From contig OX439037.1 in NCBI GenBank assembly GCA_949317995.1, forward strand, positions 20,448,324 to 20,512,323: a DNA stretch of 64,000 nt. Direction: 5' to 3'. Source of the stretch: Acholoe squamosa. Its lineage: Eukaryota > Annelida > Polychaeta > Phyllodocida > Polynoidae. This document shows, in pieces, positions 24,301-32,184 of this stretch (position 1 is the stretch's first letter; every line of letters begins with the position of its first letter). A program made the translations under genes and the position numbers. Under the pieces are notes generated by a model, which was not told the origin of the DNA, made no database searches, and saw only the letters and a program-made list of their open reading frames with translations.

Positions 24301-25561
24301 TCTCACCAGTGTCAATCGTATGCAGTACTTTATCGGTACGCCCCAATTGTTCACTCGGTGCTGCAAAAGCTTTACGGTACTTGTACAACAAGTCAGTTAG
24401 AGCTTCACGTTGTTCATCACTTTCTACATGGCTTTCGGCTACTAGAGTGTCTAGTTCCGGGCTCCTTTCGGGTGAGGAAGGGGCTCCGGGTGCCGAAACA
24501 TGTTTACAGTCTTCTATCAATTCGGATAAGACAACCGATCCAAGGATCGTATCCTTCTGTACATAGACAGTCTTGTTACCGGTATTGGATATAGGAACCA
24601 CCGTCCAAGCAGCGTTAGCTACTAGAACATCAGCGGATTCCAATCCGATACTTGACAACATGGCCATGTCTGGCTCTACAACTCCAGTTTTTCCTGAAAA
24701 CTGTCTGTCCGCTCGACATAAGACATCACAGGCTGTGCCTGGTGGTATCTTAACAGTCTGGGCTACACTGGCTACACTGCTTACTTGCCTAAGTACACAT
24801 TGTACTTCGAGATGGTACGGGTCTCTCACTTCCAATATTCCCCTCTGGGAATCTAACCTTGCTCCATATAATGCAGCAAAATCCAGACCGAGTATACCAT
24901 CATCCGCGATGTTCGCCACAGTAGGGGTAAGGATGAAGTCCTTATCTTCCTGTAGACTGAACCTCATACATGTTCTACCGAACGTTTGTATCATGCTACC
25001 GTCGGCCGTACGAGCATTTCCTTCCGTTGTGAAAGTTTCATGATTCGTAGGCAAAAGATCGTAGAATCTCTTAGCAATACAGGAGTGGCTAGCACCCGTA
25101 TCGACAAGAAACTCAGCGGATCTACCACTCACAGATACAACTGCGTACCACCTCCTACCTTTCAAGTAGGTAGGACTACTTGCATACTTAGCAAGTTCCG
25201 TCTTAGCGCCGAGGTCAAATCCACATCCCTTTAAGAATTCGAGACAAGGATGACCCGGGGGGAACTGGGCACACCCCACCCTGGCCAACTCATTGGCCGC
25301 TCCCTCTGGACTGATATCGGGTTTCCCCTCTGTGTTCTTCTGCCGGTTCTTGACACCTGGTGTACTATCAGTCTCCCCAGCCTCATGAGTAAGGAACTGA
25401 TCAGGCTCCTTAGCTTCACTGCTGGGCGAAATCGCTAGAGGATTCTTGCCAGTACCGCAAGCTGCGATAGGCTGGCAGTCATGGCAATCACTCACTCTGG
25501 GGGTAATCCGGTTGCCATTGTGGACACCCCCTCTCAGTTTTCCTTCTTCACTGAGTCCTCC
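21302..25561 (-). CDS. pol: Pol polyprotein (protease, RT, RNase H, integrase)
   Basis: An intact frame of 1,419 codons, open from 25,561 in the -1 frame relative to Gag. There is no ATG near the start; the first protein-like Met position at 25,495 is a GTG, so translation most likely enters by frameshifting. Counting from 25,495: aspartic protease FLVDTGASHSC at about 129-139; reverse transcriptase with YLDDV near 551; RNase H with LDTDASNESIGAALS near 702; integrase zinc finger (H..H..C..C, ending ETCPECC) near 945-985; the catalytic triad D near 1014, D in HSDQGREF near 1073 and E in DGQVERFNRT near 1110; a GPF-type C-terminal module; and an AT-hook KRGPGRPRK near 1317. All key motifs are present and no stop or frameshift breaks the frame. 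It copies the element's RNA to DNA and inserts it. Confidence 0.95.
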   Translation of the reverse strand, partial: GGLSEEGKLRGGVHNGNRITPRVSDCHDCQPIAACGTGKNPLAISPSSEAKEPDQFLTHEAGETDSTPGVKNRQKNTEGKPDISPEGAANELARVGCAQFPPGHPCLEFLKGCGFDLGAKTELAKYASSPTYLKGRRWYAVVSVSGRSAEFLVDTGASHSCIAKRFYDLLPTNHETFTTEGNARTADGSMIQTFGRTCMRFSLQEDKDFILTPTVANIADDGILGLDFAALYGARLDSQRGILEVRDPYHLEVQCVLRQVSSVASVAQTVKIPPGTACDVLCRADRQFSGKTGVVEPDMAMLSSIGLESADVLVANAAWTVVPISNTGNKTVYVQKDTILGSVVLSELIEDCKHVSAPGAPSSPERSPELDTLVAESHVESDEQREALTDLLYKYRKAFAAPSEQLGRTDKVLHTIDTGENEPFKIPYRRLPLAKKKVAEEEIAKMLEQDVIIPSTSPWSSPVCMVTKKDGSIRFCIDYRKLNGMTKKNSYPLPRIDETIDSLGGKQWYCSLDLQSGYWQVGMHPKDMEKTAFSSHIGLFQYNVMPFGLCNAPATFEAMMETLLSDLLWKKCLVYLDDVIVFGKTYEECLENLGMVLERIITNGLKLKPKKCDLFKRSINYLGRIISNEGIKADPEKLDAVSNWQAPTNAKEVRSFLGFCSYYRDFIPGYSRVAFPIQSLSHWTPGIRKERFPWGPEQDEAFMKIKDLFAITPVLRYPTENDHFILDTDASNESIGAALSQVQDGVEVPIAFASNTLSKSQRNYCTTKRELLAVVVYTKKFKHFLWGSDFTLRTDHSSLRWLLNFKDAEGMIGRWLAHLSEFGLNHSQIEHRAGAKHLNADALSRIPVRKCANAECTDCGAHNAVLAGVRVPFETHPEHVLNWSLETIRQFQKSDAVTSRLIKFLNQGICPPRPVVSLENREMRRFLAQWAELKVRDGILFRWKNHSNRNKTLQVVIPSAMRRDIMYFCHGHRTSGHFGKKRSLERLTRRYYWPGMSTDLTRWVETCPECCKNKPGPGLGKLPLSQELFGVRFARIAVDIISGIPPTPSGNTCMMVVSDYYTKYTRVFPLPDHKAVTCAMAFVKGWVLHLGVPLMLHSDQGREFESSLWQEMCNCLAICKTRTNPYRPQSDGQVERFNRTLIQVLKSLVNEQMDDWDEQCEFVVHAYNGTVHSSTNCSPNLLVFGEDLIMPADLVFGVIRMNPEAPCQVMFVESLRDNFKQAYERVRDELQKTARWQKVGYDTGLKARFFNLGDRVLRLHQPLANLKLASNWDGPFTITQVISDCTVIIKSQLGKCYKSNVARLRPWRGRDTSTEMYGDGLLEVMEQSRVKQLEVVPTRKRGPGRPRKVADPKRVVPPVVTSGKQGKIQKVSAGAGKNKRKGPSKAKKTLEKALMDTRSIKEASKPLRRSPRLLQTAVT

Positions 25562-28275
25562 TTACCCGGATTGCTCCGGTAACGAGTGTTTCTATAAACT
25601 GGCTTATCTGCCTCACACTCGGCAGCATAATGCCCAGTTTCCTGACATCGGAAGCATGTCACAACAGTCCTATCAGGCTTAGGCCTCCTAAGATTTTCAG
25701 TAATCTTCTTTACCAAATTGTTAACCAGGTCCTCTGATAAAGAAGGACCCGTCGTGGGTTTGGTATCGGGTTGAGTCACAGGAGGTTTAGAAGTGATCAC
25801 TTTCTCCTTGACGTAACCCGGTTTCTTTCCCCAGTTCCGGTTGTACCGGGGGTTCCCTTGGCCAATGGCCCCAACGTTTTCATCTTCGTCAGGTTCCCCT
25901 GATTCGGATGAATCGGTTTCGGGTATTCCCTCCGGGATTATCATTGCTGACATCCGTTGGGGTACCTTCCCGGCAAAGATACGGGCCTTTCGATCATAAT
26001 GATCTAGGGACTGGAACAAATCTGTCAAAGAGGCATCATTCTTCCAAGCTTCACAGGCTACTGTCCTGTGTTCTTGATTCCGCAATCCTTCAATGAATTG
26101 TTTAAACATCTCATCTAGGAAGCATTCATCATCTAGTCTCCATTGAGGTCTGGCTTTATGCAACAGTCGTTGACATTCTAAGCCGAACACTTTGGCAGAC
26201 TCCTTGGGCTTCTGTGTTCTTTTAGTGAACGTCAGCCAAGGGTCTTCTCCAACTATATTCCCATATAAATATGAAGCAATCTCTATGAGTTCATCATACT
26301 TCATATGGGCTGAGAGTCCTGTTATTTGAGAATCTCTCCATTGTTCCACGGCTCCTTTTCCGTCGCCTTCCTTTAACCAGCATACTAAATAAGGCAGAGC
26401 TTCCGCTTTACCCCATCCATTGCAGTTAAAGACATCCGCGCAGCCTTGATACTCCTCCTTCCAAGGGTTCTTGGCATTAAAGGGGGTAGGTATCTTAGCT
26501 ACTCTACGAGCCGGATTCGTGGATCCAGTAAGGGTTAAACCCTTACTCCATTCCATGATCTCCGTATCGTCCAGACCTTGATTGTAACAATCAACACCTA
26601 AGTTAGCAATCGCTGCATTAGAATCATGCAGCGCTTGTAACCCTGGAGAAAGAGATACTCGGCGACTGAGTCTCTTTTTCCTTGGAGGATTCGTACCATA
26701 AGTACTTCCAAAGCCTCCGGATGGTGGTCCTCCTCCACCTCCTGATCCCCCTGCTCCGTATGGAGGCACCTGTGAAAAGGTGTATCCACTGGTTTGGGGA
26801 GCCGGCCCTGGACCATTGGTGGGTTGTGTATTTCCACCAAAGCTAAAGAAACCACTATTGGGATTAGTGTTTCCTCCTGTTCCATACGACTGATTTCCAT
26901 TATTGAAACCAGTCCCACTGGCAGAGGGTCTGCTCCTGGAACGATCGCTTGAGGGTCCGGATCCTTGATCACATCCGGATTGCCCCCCAGCTGTACTGGA
27001 ACCTCCGGGTGCTCGTCCGGTTGTTCCTCCGGACGTGTTCCGGGTGTTACCATTGGACGGATTCGTTCCTGTTTGGGACTGATTCCATCCATACTGGGCA
27101 TACGGGCCATTTGGTCCCCCTAAAGGTGACTGTTGTGGCCATCCGCCGTCAAAGGTGGAGCTTCCTGCCGAGCGGCTTTGTTTAGCTCCACTCGCAGAAT
27201 TATCCCCTTTATTTCCCGTACCTAGACCAAGAGGTATAGAGGTATTATCTGTAAATCTAACCTGATGACTCTTTACTCCTTCATAACGAGGTACAGTTGT
27301 CTCTGTTACCCCGTCATTGCCCCTCAAAGAGAACATCTGGTTACTTGTCGTGTTTAGGGCAATTCCTGAAACAGTGAAGTCTGATTCAAGAGTGCCTACT
27401 GCACGACCAGTATCTTCTAGATACTTTGACATCTGGATAGCTTTAGCCTCCAGTTCGGAATAATCATCCATCATTTTAGTCTGTTTAACAGCCAAATCTG
27501 TGGATTCGCGTATCAATTGATCTTTGAGTTTTTCATGCTCATCGGTCTGTTTTTGGTACGTTTCCCGAGCATCTTTGAAGGCTGATTCTATTTTCTTCAG
27601 CTCTTCTTGATACTTGCCGTAGGCCGATTGAGTTGAATTTAACTCTTGTTTAGTTCTATTCAACTCATCATACGAGGCTCTGTATTCCAGATCCGCCGTA
27701 TATAGTGCATCACGATACTGTTCGTGCTGGAGTTGAAAATCTTGCTTTTCTTTCTCCATCTGATCCAACAACAATTGTTGTTGGCGTCTACAACTCTGAT
27801 CGTAATCGAGACGTTCCGATATCAACTGTTTGTTTTCAGTCAGAATCTTGTCTCGGGTTCCGGTCAGTGTAATAAGATCCTTCTGGATCTTCTCGTATTC
27901 AGCTCTCATGTCTTCAAGCTCGTCCATTTTGTTCTTTTCGAATCCACATTTTTGGTGTTTAATTCGAGAACTGTATGGAGTTTCAAACATACCTGCACTA
28001 GGCTTTGGTACCTCAAATGGTAATTTACCAAATTGAGCAGTACTTTTATGCATTGGTGCAGGTTTCGAAGTACCTCCTGGCATGAATAAGGAGTCTCCAA
28101 ATTCATCCAGTTCATGATGTAAGTTTCTTCTTACATCTTCTAACCCATCAGGGTAGTGTTCTAGTGGATCCCTCCACTCCGTACCCTGGGGTGGTGACTT
28201 GATTTCACCATCCTCCATCGGGGAGTCTAGCTCACGATTTGAGCCATTTCCCCTAACTGGGCTCAGCTCAGTCAT
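25534..28275 (-). CDS. gag: Gag-like structural protein with long coiled coil and zinc knuckle
   Basis: 913 codons from an ATG at 28,273-28,275 with a purine at -3. Its product would form the virus-like particle and package the RNA. The first 110 residues are charged. Residues about 116-293 form a long, nearly continuous coiled coil rich in Glu, Gln, Lys and Leu. A Gly/Ser/Asn-rich flexible linker runs from about 365 to 530. The capsid-like retrotransposon Gag domain lies at about 590-775 (PTPFNAKNPWKEEYQGCADVF onward). A CCHC zinc knuckle (CFRCQETGHYAAEC) sits near 872-885. Most Gypsy Gags are far shorter, so the coiled-coil N-terminus is the unusual part. The frame overlaps the open Pol frame by 28 nt. 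Confidence 0.9.
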   Translation of the reverse strand: MTELSPVRGNGSNRELDSPMEDGEIKSPPQGTEWRDPLEHYPDGLEDVRRNLHHELDEFGDSLFMPGGTSKPAPMHKSTAQFGKLPFEVPKPSAGMFETPYSSRIKHQKCGFEKNKMDELEDMRAEYEKIQKDLITLTGTRDKILTENKQLISERLDYDQSCRRQQQLLLDQMEKEKQDFQLQHEQYRDALYTADLEYRASYDELNRTKQELNSTQSAYGKYQEELKKIESAFKDARETYQKQTDEHEKLKDQLIRESTDLAVKQTKMMDDYSELEAKAIQMSKYLEDTGRAVGTLESDFTVSGIALNTTSNQMFSLRGNDGVTETTVPRYEGVKSHQVRFTDNTSIPLGLGTGNKGDNSASGAKQSRSAGSSTFDGGWPQQSPLGGPNGPYAQYGWNQSQTGTNPSNGNTRNTSGGTTGRAPGGSSTAGGQSGCDQGSGPSSDRSRSRPSASGTGFNNGNQSYGTGGNTNPNSGFFSFGGNTQPTNGPGPAPQTSGYTFSQVPPYGAGGSGGGGGPPSGGFGSTYGTNPPRKKRLSRRVSLSPGLQALHDSNAAIANLGVDCYNQGLDDTEIMEWSKGLTLTGSTNPARRVAKIPTPFNAKNPWKEEYQGCADVFNCNGWGKAEALPYLVCWLKEGDGKGAVEQWRDSQITGLSAHMKYDELIEIASYLYGNIVGEDPWLTFTKRTQKPKESAKVFGLECQRLLHKARPQWRLDDECFLDEMFKQFIEGLRNQEHRTVACEAWKNDASLTDLFQSLDHYDRKARIFAGKVPQRMSAMIIPEGIPETDSSESGEPDEDENVGAIGQGNPRYNRNWGKKPGYVKEKVITSKPPVTQPDTKPTTGPSLSEDLVNNLVKKITENLRRPKPDRTVVTCFRCQETGHYAAECEADKPVYRNTRYRSNPGKEDSVKKEN
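25537..25543 (-). promoter_or_regulatory. candidate -1 ribosomal frameshift heptamer GGAAAAC
   Basis: On the minus strand the last two Gag sense codons read G GAA AAC followed directly by TGA. This is in exact X XXY YYZ phase, inside the 28-nt Gag/Pol overlap, and a -1 slip continues CTG AGA GGG into Pol. XXX is not a perfect triplet (GGA), as in some known retroviral sites. A downstream GC-rich stretch (AGAGGGGGTGTCC) might help, but I could not fold a clear pseudoknot. Confidence 0.6.
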
Positions 28276-28285
28276 TTCTGACTGC

Positions 28286-28294
28286 GCTTACCCG
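28286..28294 (-). promoter_or_regulatory. candidate splice donor in the 5' leader
   Basis: On the minus strand TTCGG|GTAAGC lies between the primer-binding site and the Gag ATG, the usual place for a retroviral major splice donor. The intron would begin at 28,291. Its likely partner is the acceptor-like site at 20,760. This is a motif-based inference. Confidence 0.4.
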
Positions 28295-28302
28295 AAGACC
28301 AA

Positions 28303-28317
28303 CTGGTCACGGCACCA
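28303..28317 (-). promoter_or_regulatory. primer-binding site matching tRNA-His
   Basis: One base inside the 5' LTR, the minus strand reads TGGTGCCGTGACCAG. This is complementary to a tRNA 3' end ...CTGGTCACGGCA-CCA, which fits animal tRNA-His (5' end GCCGTGA). The match covers 15 nt including CCA. It would prime first-strand cDNA synthesis. Confidence 0.8.
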
Positions 28318-28318
28318 G

Positions 28319-28736
28319 TGTAGTGGTTCGTCTCGTTAAGTTAGATTAAATCATAACGAAGAGAGAGAAAAGTTTCCGGGTAGGCAACCGAGCTTTTATT
28401 TCAGAGCTTGCGTTACATACGATCACAGCCTCAGAGGACTACATGCTGCTAGTGCATTCGGTTACCCTTTCGGGTAACAACCTGGTTGAGCAGTGGGTAA
28501 ACCACTACTGAGGAACCTAGGGCTAGGACCAGCCTTATATAGGGGAAAAGCCCGCGAAACTCAGACCGGCCACGTGACGTGTGGCGGACGAGTGGTAGGC
28601 CCCCTGGTGTAGTGGATACGAACCCAGAGGCAGGTGCTGCCACCTGCCATCCGGATTCCCCCACCACACCCGAAGGACCTAGGTCTGAGTCTCACGGGTG
28701 CATGAACGTTAAAGTGTAAAATACCATACCCCTACA
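28319..28736 (-). repeat. 5' LTR of the Gypsy-type element
   Basis: 418 bp, identical by eye to the LTR at 15,343-15,760. As the upstream LTR it would supply the promoter: U3 runs from 28,736 to the TATA box at 28,534-28,543, R starts about 25-30 nt later, and AATAAA lies at 28,395-28,400. TGTA...TACA ends are intact, and AAAA follows immediately outside. Confidence 0.96.
28534..28543 (-). promoter_or_regulatory. TATA box of the 5' LTR promoter
   Basis: CCTATATAAG on the minus strand, about 195 bp from the U3 end. It is the only TATA-like motif well placed in the LTR, and AATAAA follows about 135 nt downstream, leaving room for a short R region. Confidence 0.6.
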
Positions 28737-29519
28737 AAAATATTGTATTATCTATACATCTGCACTAAAATGTATTAATCATATTTACCTCCTCAGCCTT
28801 TATATGGAAAGCTCAAAAACCTAACATCCTGGTATTTAGGTACAGCATAGCTGGCGAAAAATTAACCTCTGATTGGAACATTTGCAAAATTCCCTCAGTT
28901 TAAAATTCCTTATGTCATTCCCTAAATGGTCAATCTAAACAAGCCAACATGTGAAAAGTCAGGTTTTTGAAGGGTCAGTGATGGGCAAAGAGTCCTTCCT
29001 TGTATCAAATTCCAAGTGAAAGTTCCAAAATACAGTCTGCATCCATGAGCTATTGACTACATACGTTTAAGATCCTGTTCAGGTTTTACAAAGTTGGCGG
29101 TTTTGTCGTTTCCCTTATGGTACCTCACTTACTCATGCACCTCAGTCTCACCCACTCTCAATCTACGCTACAAAATCCATAAAAGCTACAAAGGCAATAC
29201 GTACAAGCCGATCTTTGCCTCCAATCCATCTGTGAATCAGGAAAATTGCAAATTGAAAGACTTGGTTAAATTCCCAGTTTACAGGTCTCACTTAGAAAGA
29301 TCTATTCACCCTTTGGAAGTGACTGTTGGGCACTGAATTGAATGAATCTTTGTGGTGAACAGTTACAAATTGTATAATCTAGACATTCTAGTTAGAGGGA
29401 CTTACTACACAGTTGATTGCTCAGCCTGGCCACACAATATAAATAAACCTTTTAGAGGATAAACCAGGGTGTTTCAATCAGCATGACTGTGGAGACAGAA
29501 TTGTAGTTACGGTTAACAA
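28737..29519. other. non-coding stretch, no gene seen
   Basis: AT-rich flank of the Gypsy-type element. The 80-codon plus-strand frame at 29,094-29,336 has no recognisable motif. No repeat is matched. Confidence 0.4.
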
Positions 29520-29521
29520 TA

Positions 29522-30114
29522 GTGGAGGCTCCACTACGCGATTTTTTGCAACATTCTCACAGACTGTTACCCACACAGTGTCTATTAAAGGTATAGGCTT
29601 CTGACAGTGCTAACTTGTAAACATGAGATCTAAAATTGTAAACATGAGATTTGAGGGGTCACTTTTGACAACAGGGAGTTCGTTTATCTATAGTTCTGTT
29701 TACATTTACTCCAAGCCTGAGACTAAGAAGTCACACTGATCAAGTAGGGGTTGGTGACCCTCTTCTGCTGTATAAACAATAACACAGTATGATATAAATA
29801 ACAACAACCTTACATTGCAGGGTCCTGCCCTGTAAAAATCAAACCGGTCTGATTTTGAATTGCAGAGACTCCCCAATGTGAAAGTCTTCAATATTTACAT
29901 AACATCAGCTTGATTTTGTAAACAAAAACATCTTTTTAACAACACATGCATGCCTGAGATCACACACAATCACATCCCCAGATGAACAAATAGCTCCCTC
30001 AGCATACCATTCCTACCTTTCAATGACAACAAATGCAACTTTTAGCCTGTGTTTGTGTCCATTTTGTGAGAATAGCTGCGATTCTGTGCAAAAATCGCGT
30101 AGTGGAGCCACACC
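29522..30114. mobile_element. 593-bp MITE with hairpin-forming terminal repeats, copy 1
   Basis: The left end GTGGAGGCTCCACTACGCGA and the right end TCGCGTAGTGGAGCC are inverted copies, and TA flanks both sides (29,520-29,521 and 30,115-30,116). The first 13 bases (GTGGAG-G-CTCCAC) are themselves a palindrome. A second, shorter copy is at 31,844-32,182, with shared internal sequence next to the ends (TTTTTTGC, ACATTCTCACA). No transposase is encoded. Confidence 0.8.
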
Positions 30115-30116
30115 TA

Positions 30117-31841
30117 ATAGTACTTTGGAATCAGTTTCCTTCCTTATATTGGTTTATACCAACAAACAAAAAGCCTAGTAGTACCAAGTAATGGGTACAG
30201 CTGAGGCTAAGAAAGAAGCATCTGTAGTGAATTAGTGTTGAATCTACTACATGTCTATAAATACACACCCATGTCTGTTCTGAACTACAAAATTCTACAT
30301 AATGTCACTCTAAGATTACACTATATGCCCACTAATACATACGATGTGCTGTTTTGATTTGCCATATCTCACTTCCTAGAAATCTACTTTTGTTGAGTAT
30401 TTGACCTGTCTTGAAATTTGCGTAGATGGAGACCACTTAGGAAGAGAGGCCTTTGTGCATAGTCAGCAGTTCTAGATCATAACATATATGTTTTGTCTGT
30501 AACATTTGTGCACGCTTCTGGAGCTGTATACAGAGCGTATGCCTCTTTCTCACTGGTCTTGCCCGTTAACCCTATCCACAGCTTGTTTATAATGCATACT
30601 TCTTATTGACTAAAGCAATAAAGAAAACAATCTTCAAACTTGAAAAAAGGACACTCATGAAATCATACAAGACGACGGCACCCTTTGGCTAATTGTGACA
30701 TCTTCATGCATGTCGGTGTATTATTTTAGGTTAACAATTCTTGGGAAAAATTTACATACTCAATTTTATCAGGTTTTCTGAATAAGCTAATTGGTATTGT
30801 TCAATGACATTTTGCTTTCTGTTAACTCCCCCACACACTGGATATGAGAGCAGAAATCATAGTTCCACACATTTTCCTCTGTTCACCAATTTTAATCGTC
30901 CTTGAATAACCCAACAACCACGACCGCTCAGCTCCATCATGAAAAATTAATTGACAGAGAATGCTCCTTAAAAAGAAGAGTTGGGGCAAAACGATAAATT
31001 AATTGATAAATAAGGAAGAGAAAAAGAGGAAAAAGGGTACTCCCATGAGAGTAGGGTCCAAAGTGGGGGAGCCTGAGGACGTTGGCCAATCTAATGATGC
31101 AGTCATCCGCCCGCTGCGCATGGGCAGTCACGTCCTCTTCTGTGTGATGAATAAGAGCATTAGGTTTCCGCTGAAGGCGACACGTGGCTCCTATTAGCCA
31201 CACCAAACACCCACAGTGTGGCGGTGTGAAACACCTTCCTGACAAAAATATGTCGCATTATTGTCAGGTGTAACATACTAGTTTTCATGTATTGATCTCA
31301 AGAAGCTTCCAGGAGACGCAATTAGAGTTTTTAGCTGTTGTTGCCCTATCATAAACTTTAAAGTGCTGCAGTAAAAGTTATTTTAACAAAGAGATCCTTG
31401 GTTATTGGGAATACTTATCATGGTCCTTTGTAATATGGCTTTTTAAATTTGAAATGATGCAATGAAATACAGAGAGCGCTGCACCATGGGTGGGTCCTTC
31501 GCACTAACGAGACTCACACTGAAAAGGTATTCTCTTCTAAGTATTGAACAGTAGAAAAACAAGGGTTGTAGGATAGACATAGACAGCATGATTTATATAA
31601 ACTTCGAAGCATGAAGACCCTTTGAAGCACAGACAAATACAATTACTAAAATCTGACGGTTATAACCTGTGGGTGCTTTCCTGGTCATTAAGATAGAAGA
31701 TCCAAAGCATCCAGTATTCACCAATCCATATTTTGGTGTGAAATGATAAGCGTCACTCCTCCCCATTATGTTGTCCAAAGAGCGCCTCATACCCTCGACG
31801 TCCCTGCCAATCCCAATCAACCGGTTAGGAGTAAGAAGGAA
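30117..31841. other. non-coding stretch, no gene seen
   Basis: Lies between two copies of the same MITE family. The 102-codon minus frame at 30,937-31,245 and the smaller frames have no motif that I recognise. Confidence 0.4.
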
Positions 31842-31843
31842 TA

Positions 31844-32182
31844 GTGGAGGCTCCACTACGCGAGTTTTTTGCTACATTCTCACAAAATGTTATTGCTACA
31901 GTGCCTAAGGTATAGGTTGTTTACATTCCTATATTGTAAAAATGTGATTCAAAATTGTAAACTGTTGTCATTTCATGGGTGATCTCTCCCATGTTGTGCC
32001 ATATTTACAAACTAATCAGCACCTGCATAGACTCATGAGTGTGAAAGTCAATGTTTATATTAGACCAACTGGATTTAGTAAATAAAAACATCTTTTGTCA
32101 ACAAAAACATGCCCTGAGAAAGAATAACAAATATCACCATATAAGCTGTGTTTGTGTCTCCATCGCGTAGTAGAGCCTCCAC
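31844..32182. mobile_element. 339-bp MITE with hairpin-forming terminal repeats, copy 2
   Basis: Ends GTGGAGGCTCCACTACGCGA and TCGCGTAGTAGAGCCTCCAC are inverted copies, flanked by TA at 31,842-31,843 and 32,183-32,184. It shares ends and near-end sequence with the 593-bp copy at 29,522 and looks like an internally deleted relative. It is non-coding. Confidence 0.8.
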
Positions 32183-32184
32183 TA

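Larger units (their letters stand above)
15343..28736 (-). mobile_element. complete 13.4-kb Ty3/Gypsy-type LTR retrotransposon
   Basis: Two 418-bp direct repeats starting TGTAGTGG and ending CCCCTACA bound an internal region holding Gag, Pol and a large third ORF, all on the minus strand. AAAA abuts both outer ends and is the likely 4-bp target duplication. The domain order protease, RT, RNase H, integrase places it in Ty3/Gypsy rather than Copia. The element is visibly GC-richer than the flanking DNA. The LTRs appear identical and no ORF is broken, which points to recent insertion and possible activity. At 13.4 kb it is long for the family, because of an extended Gag and the third ORF. Confidence 0.97.
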
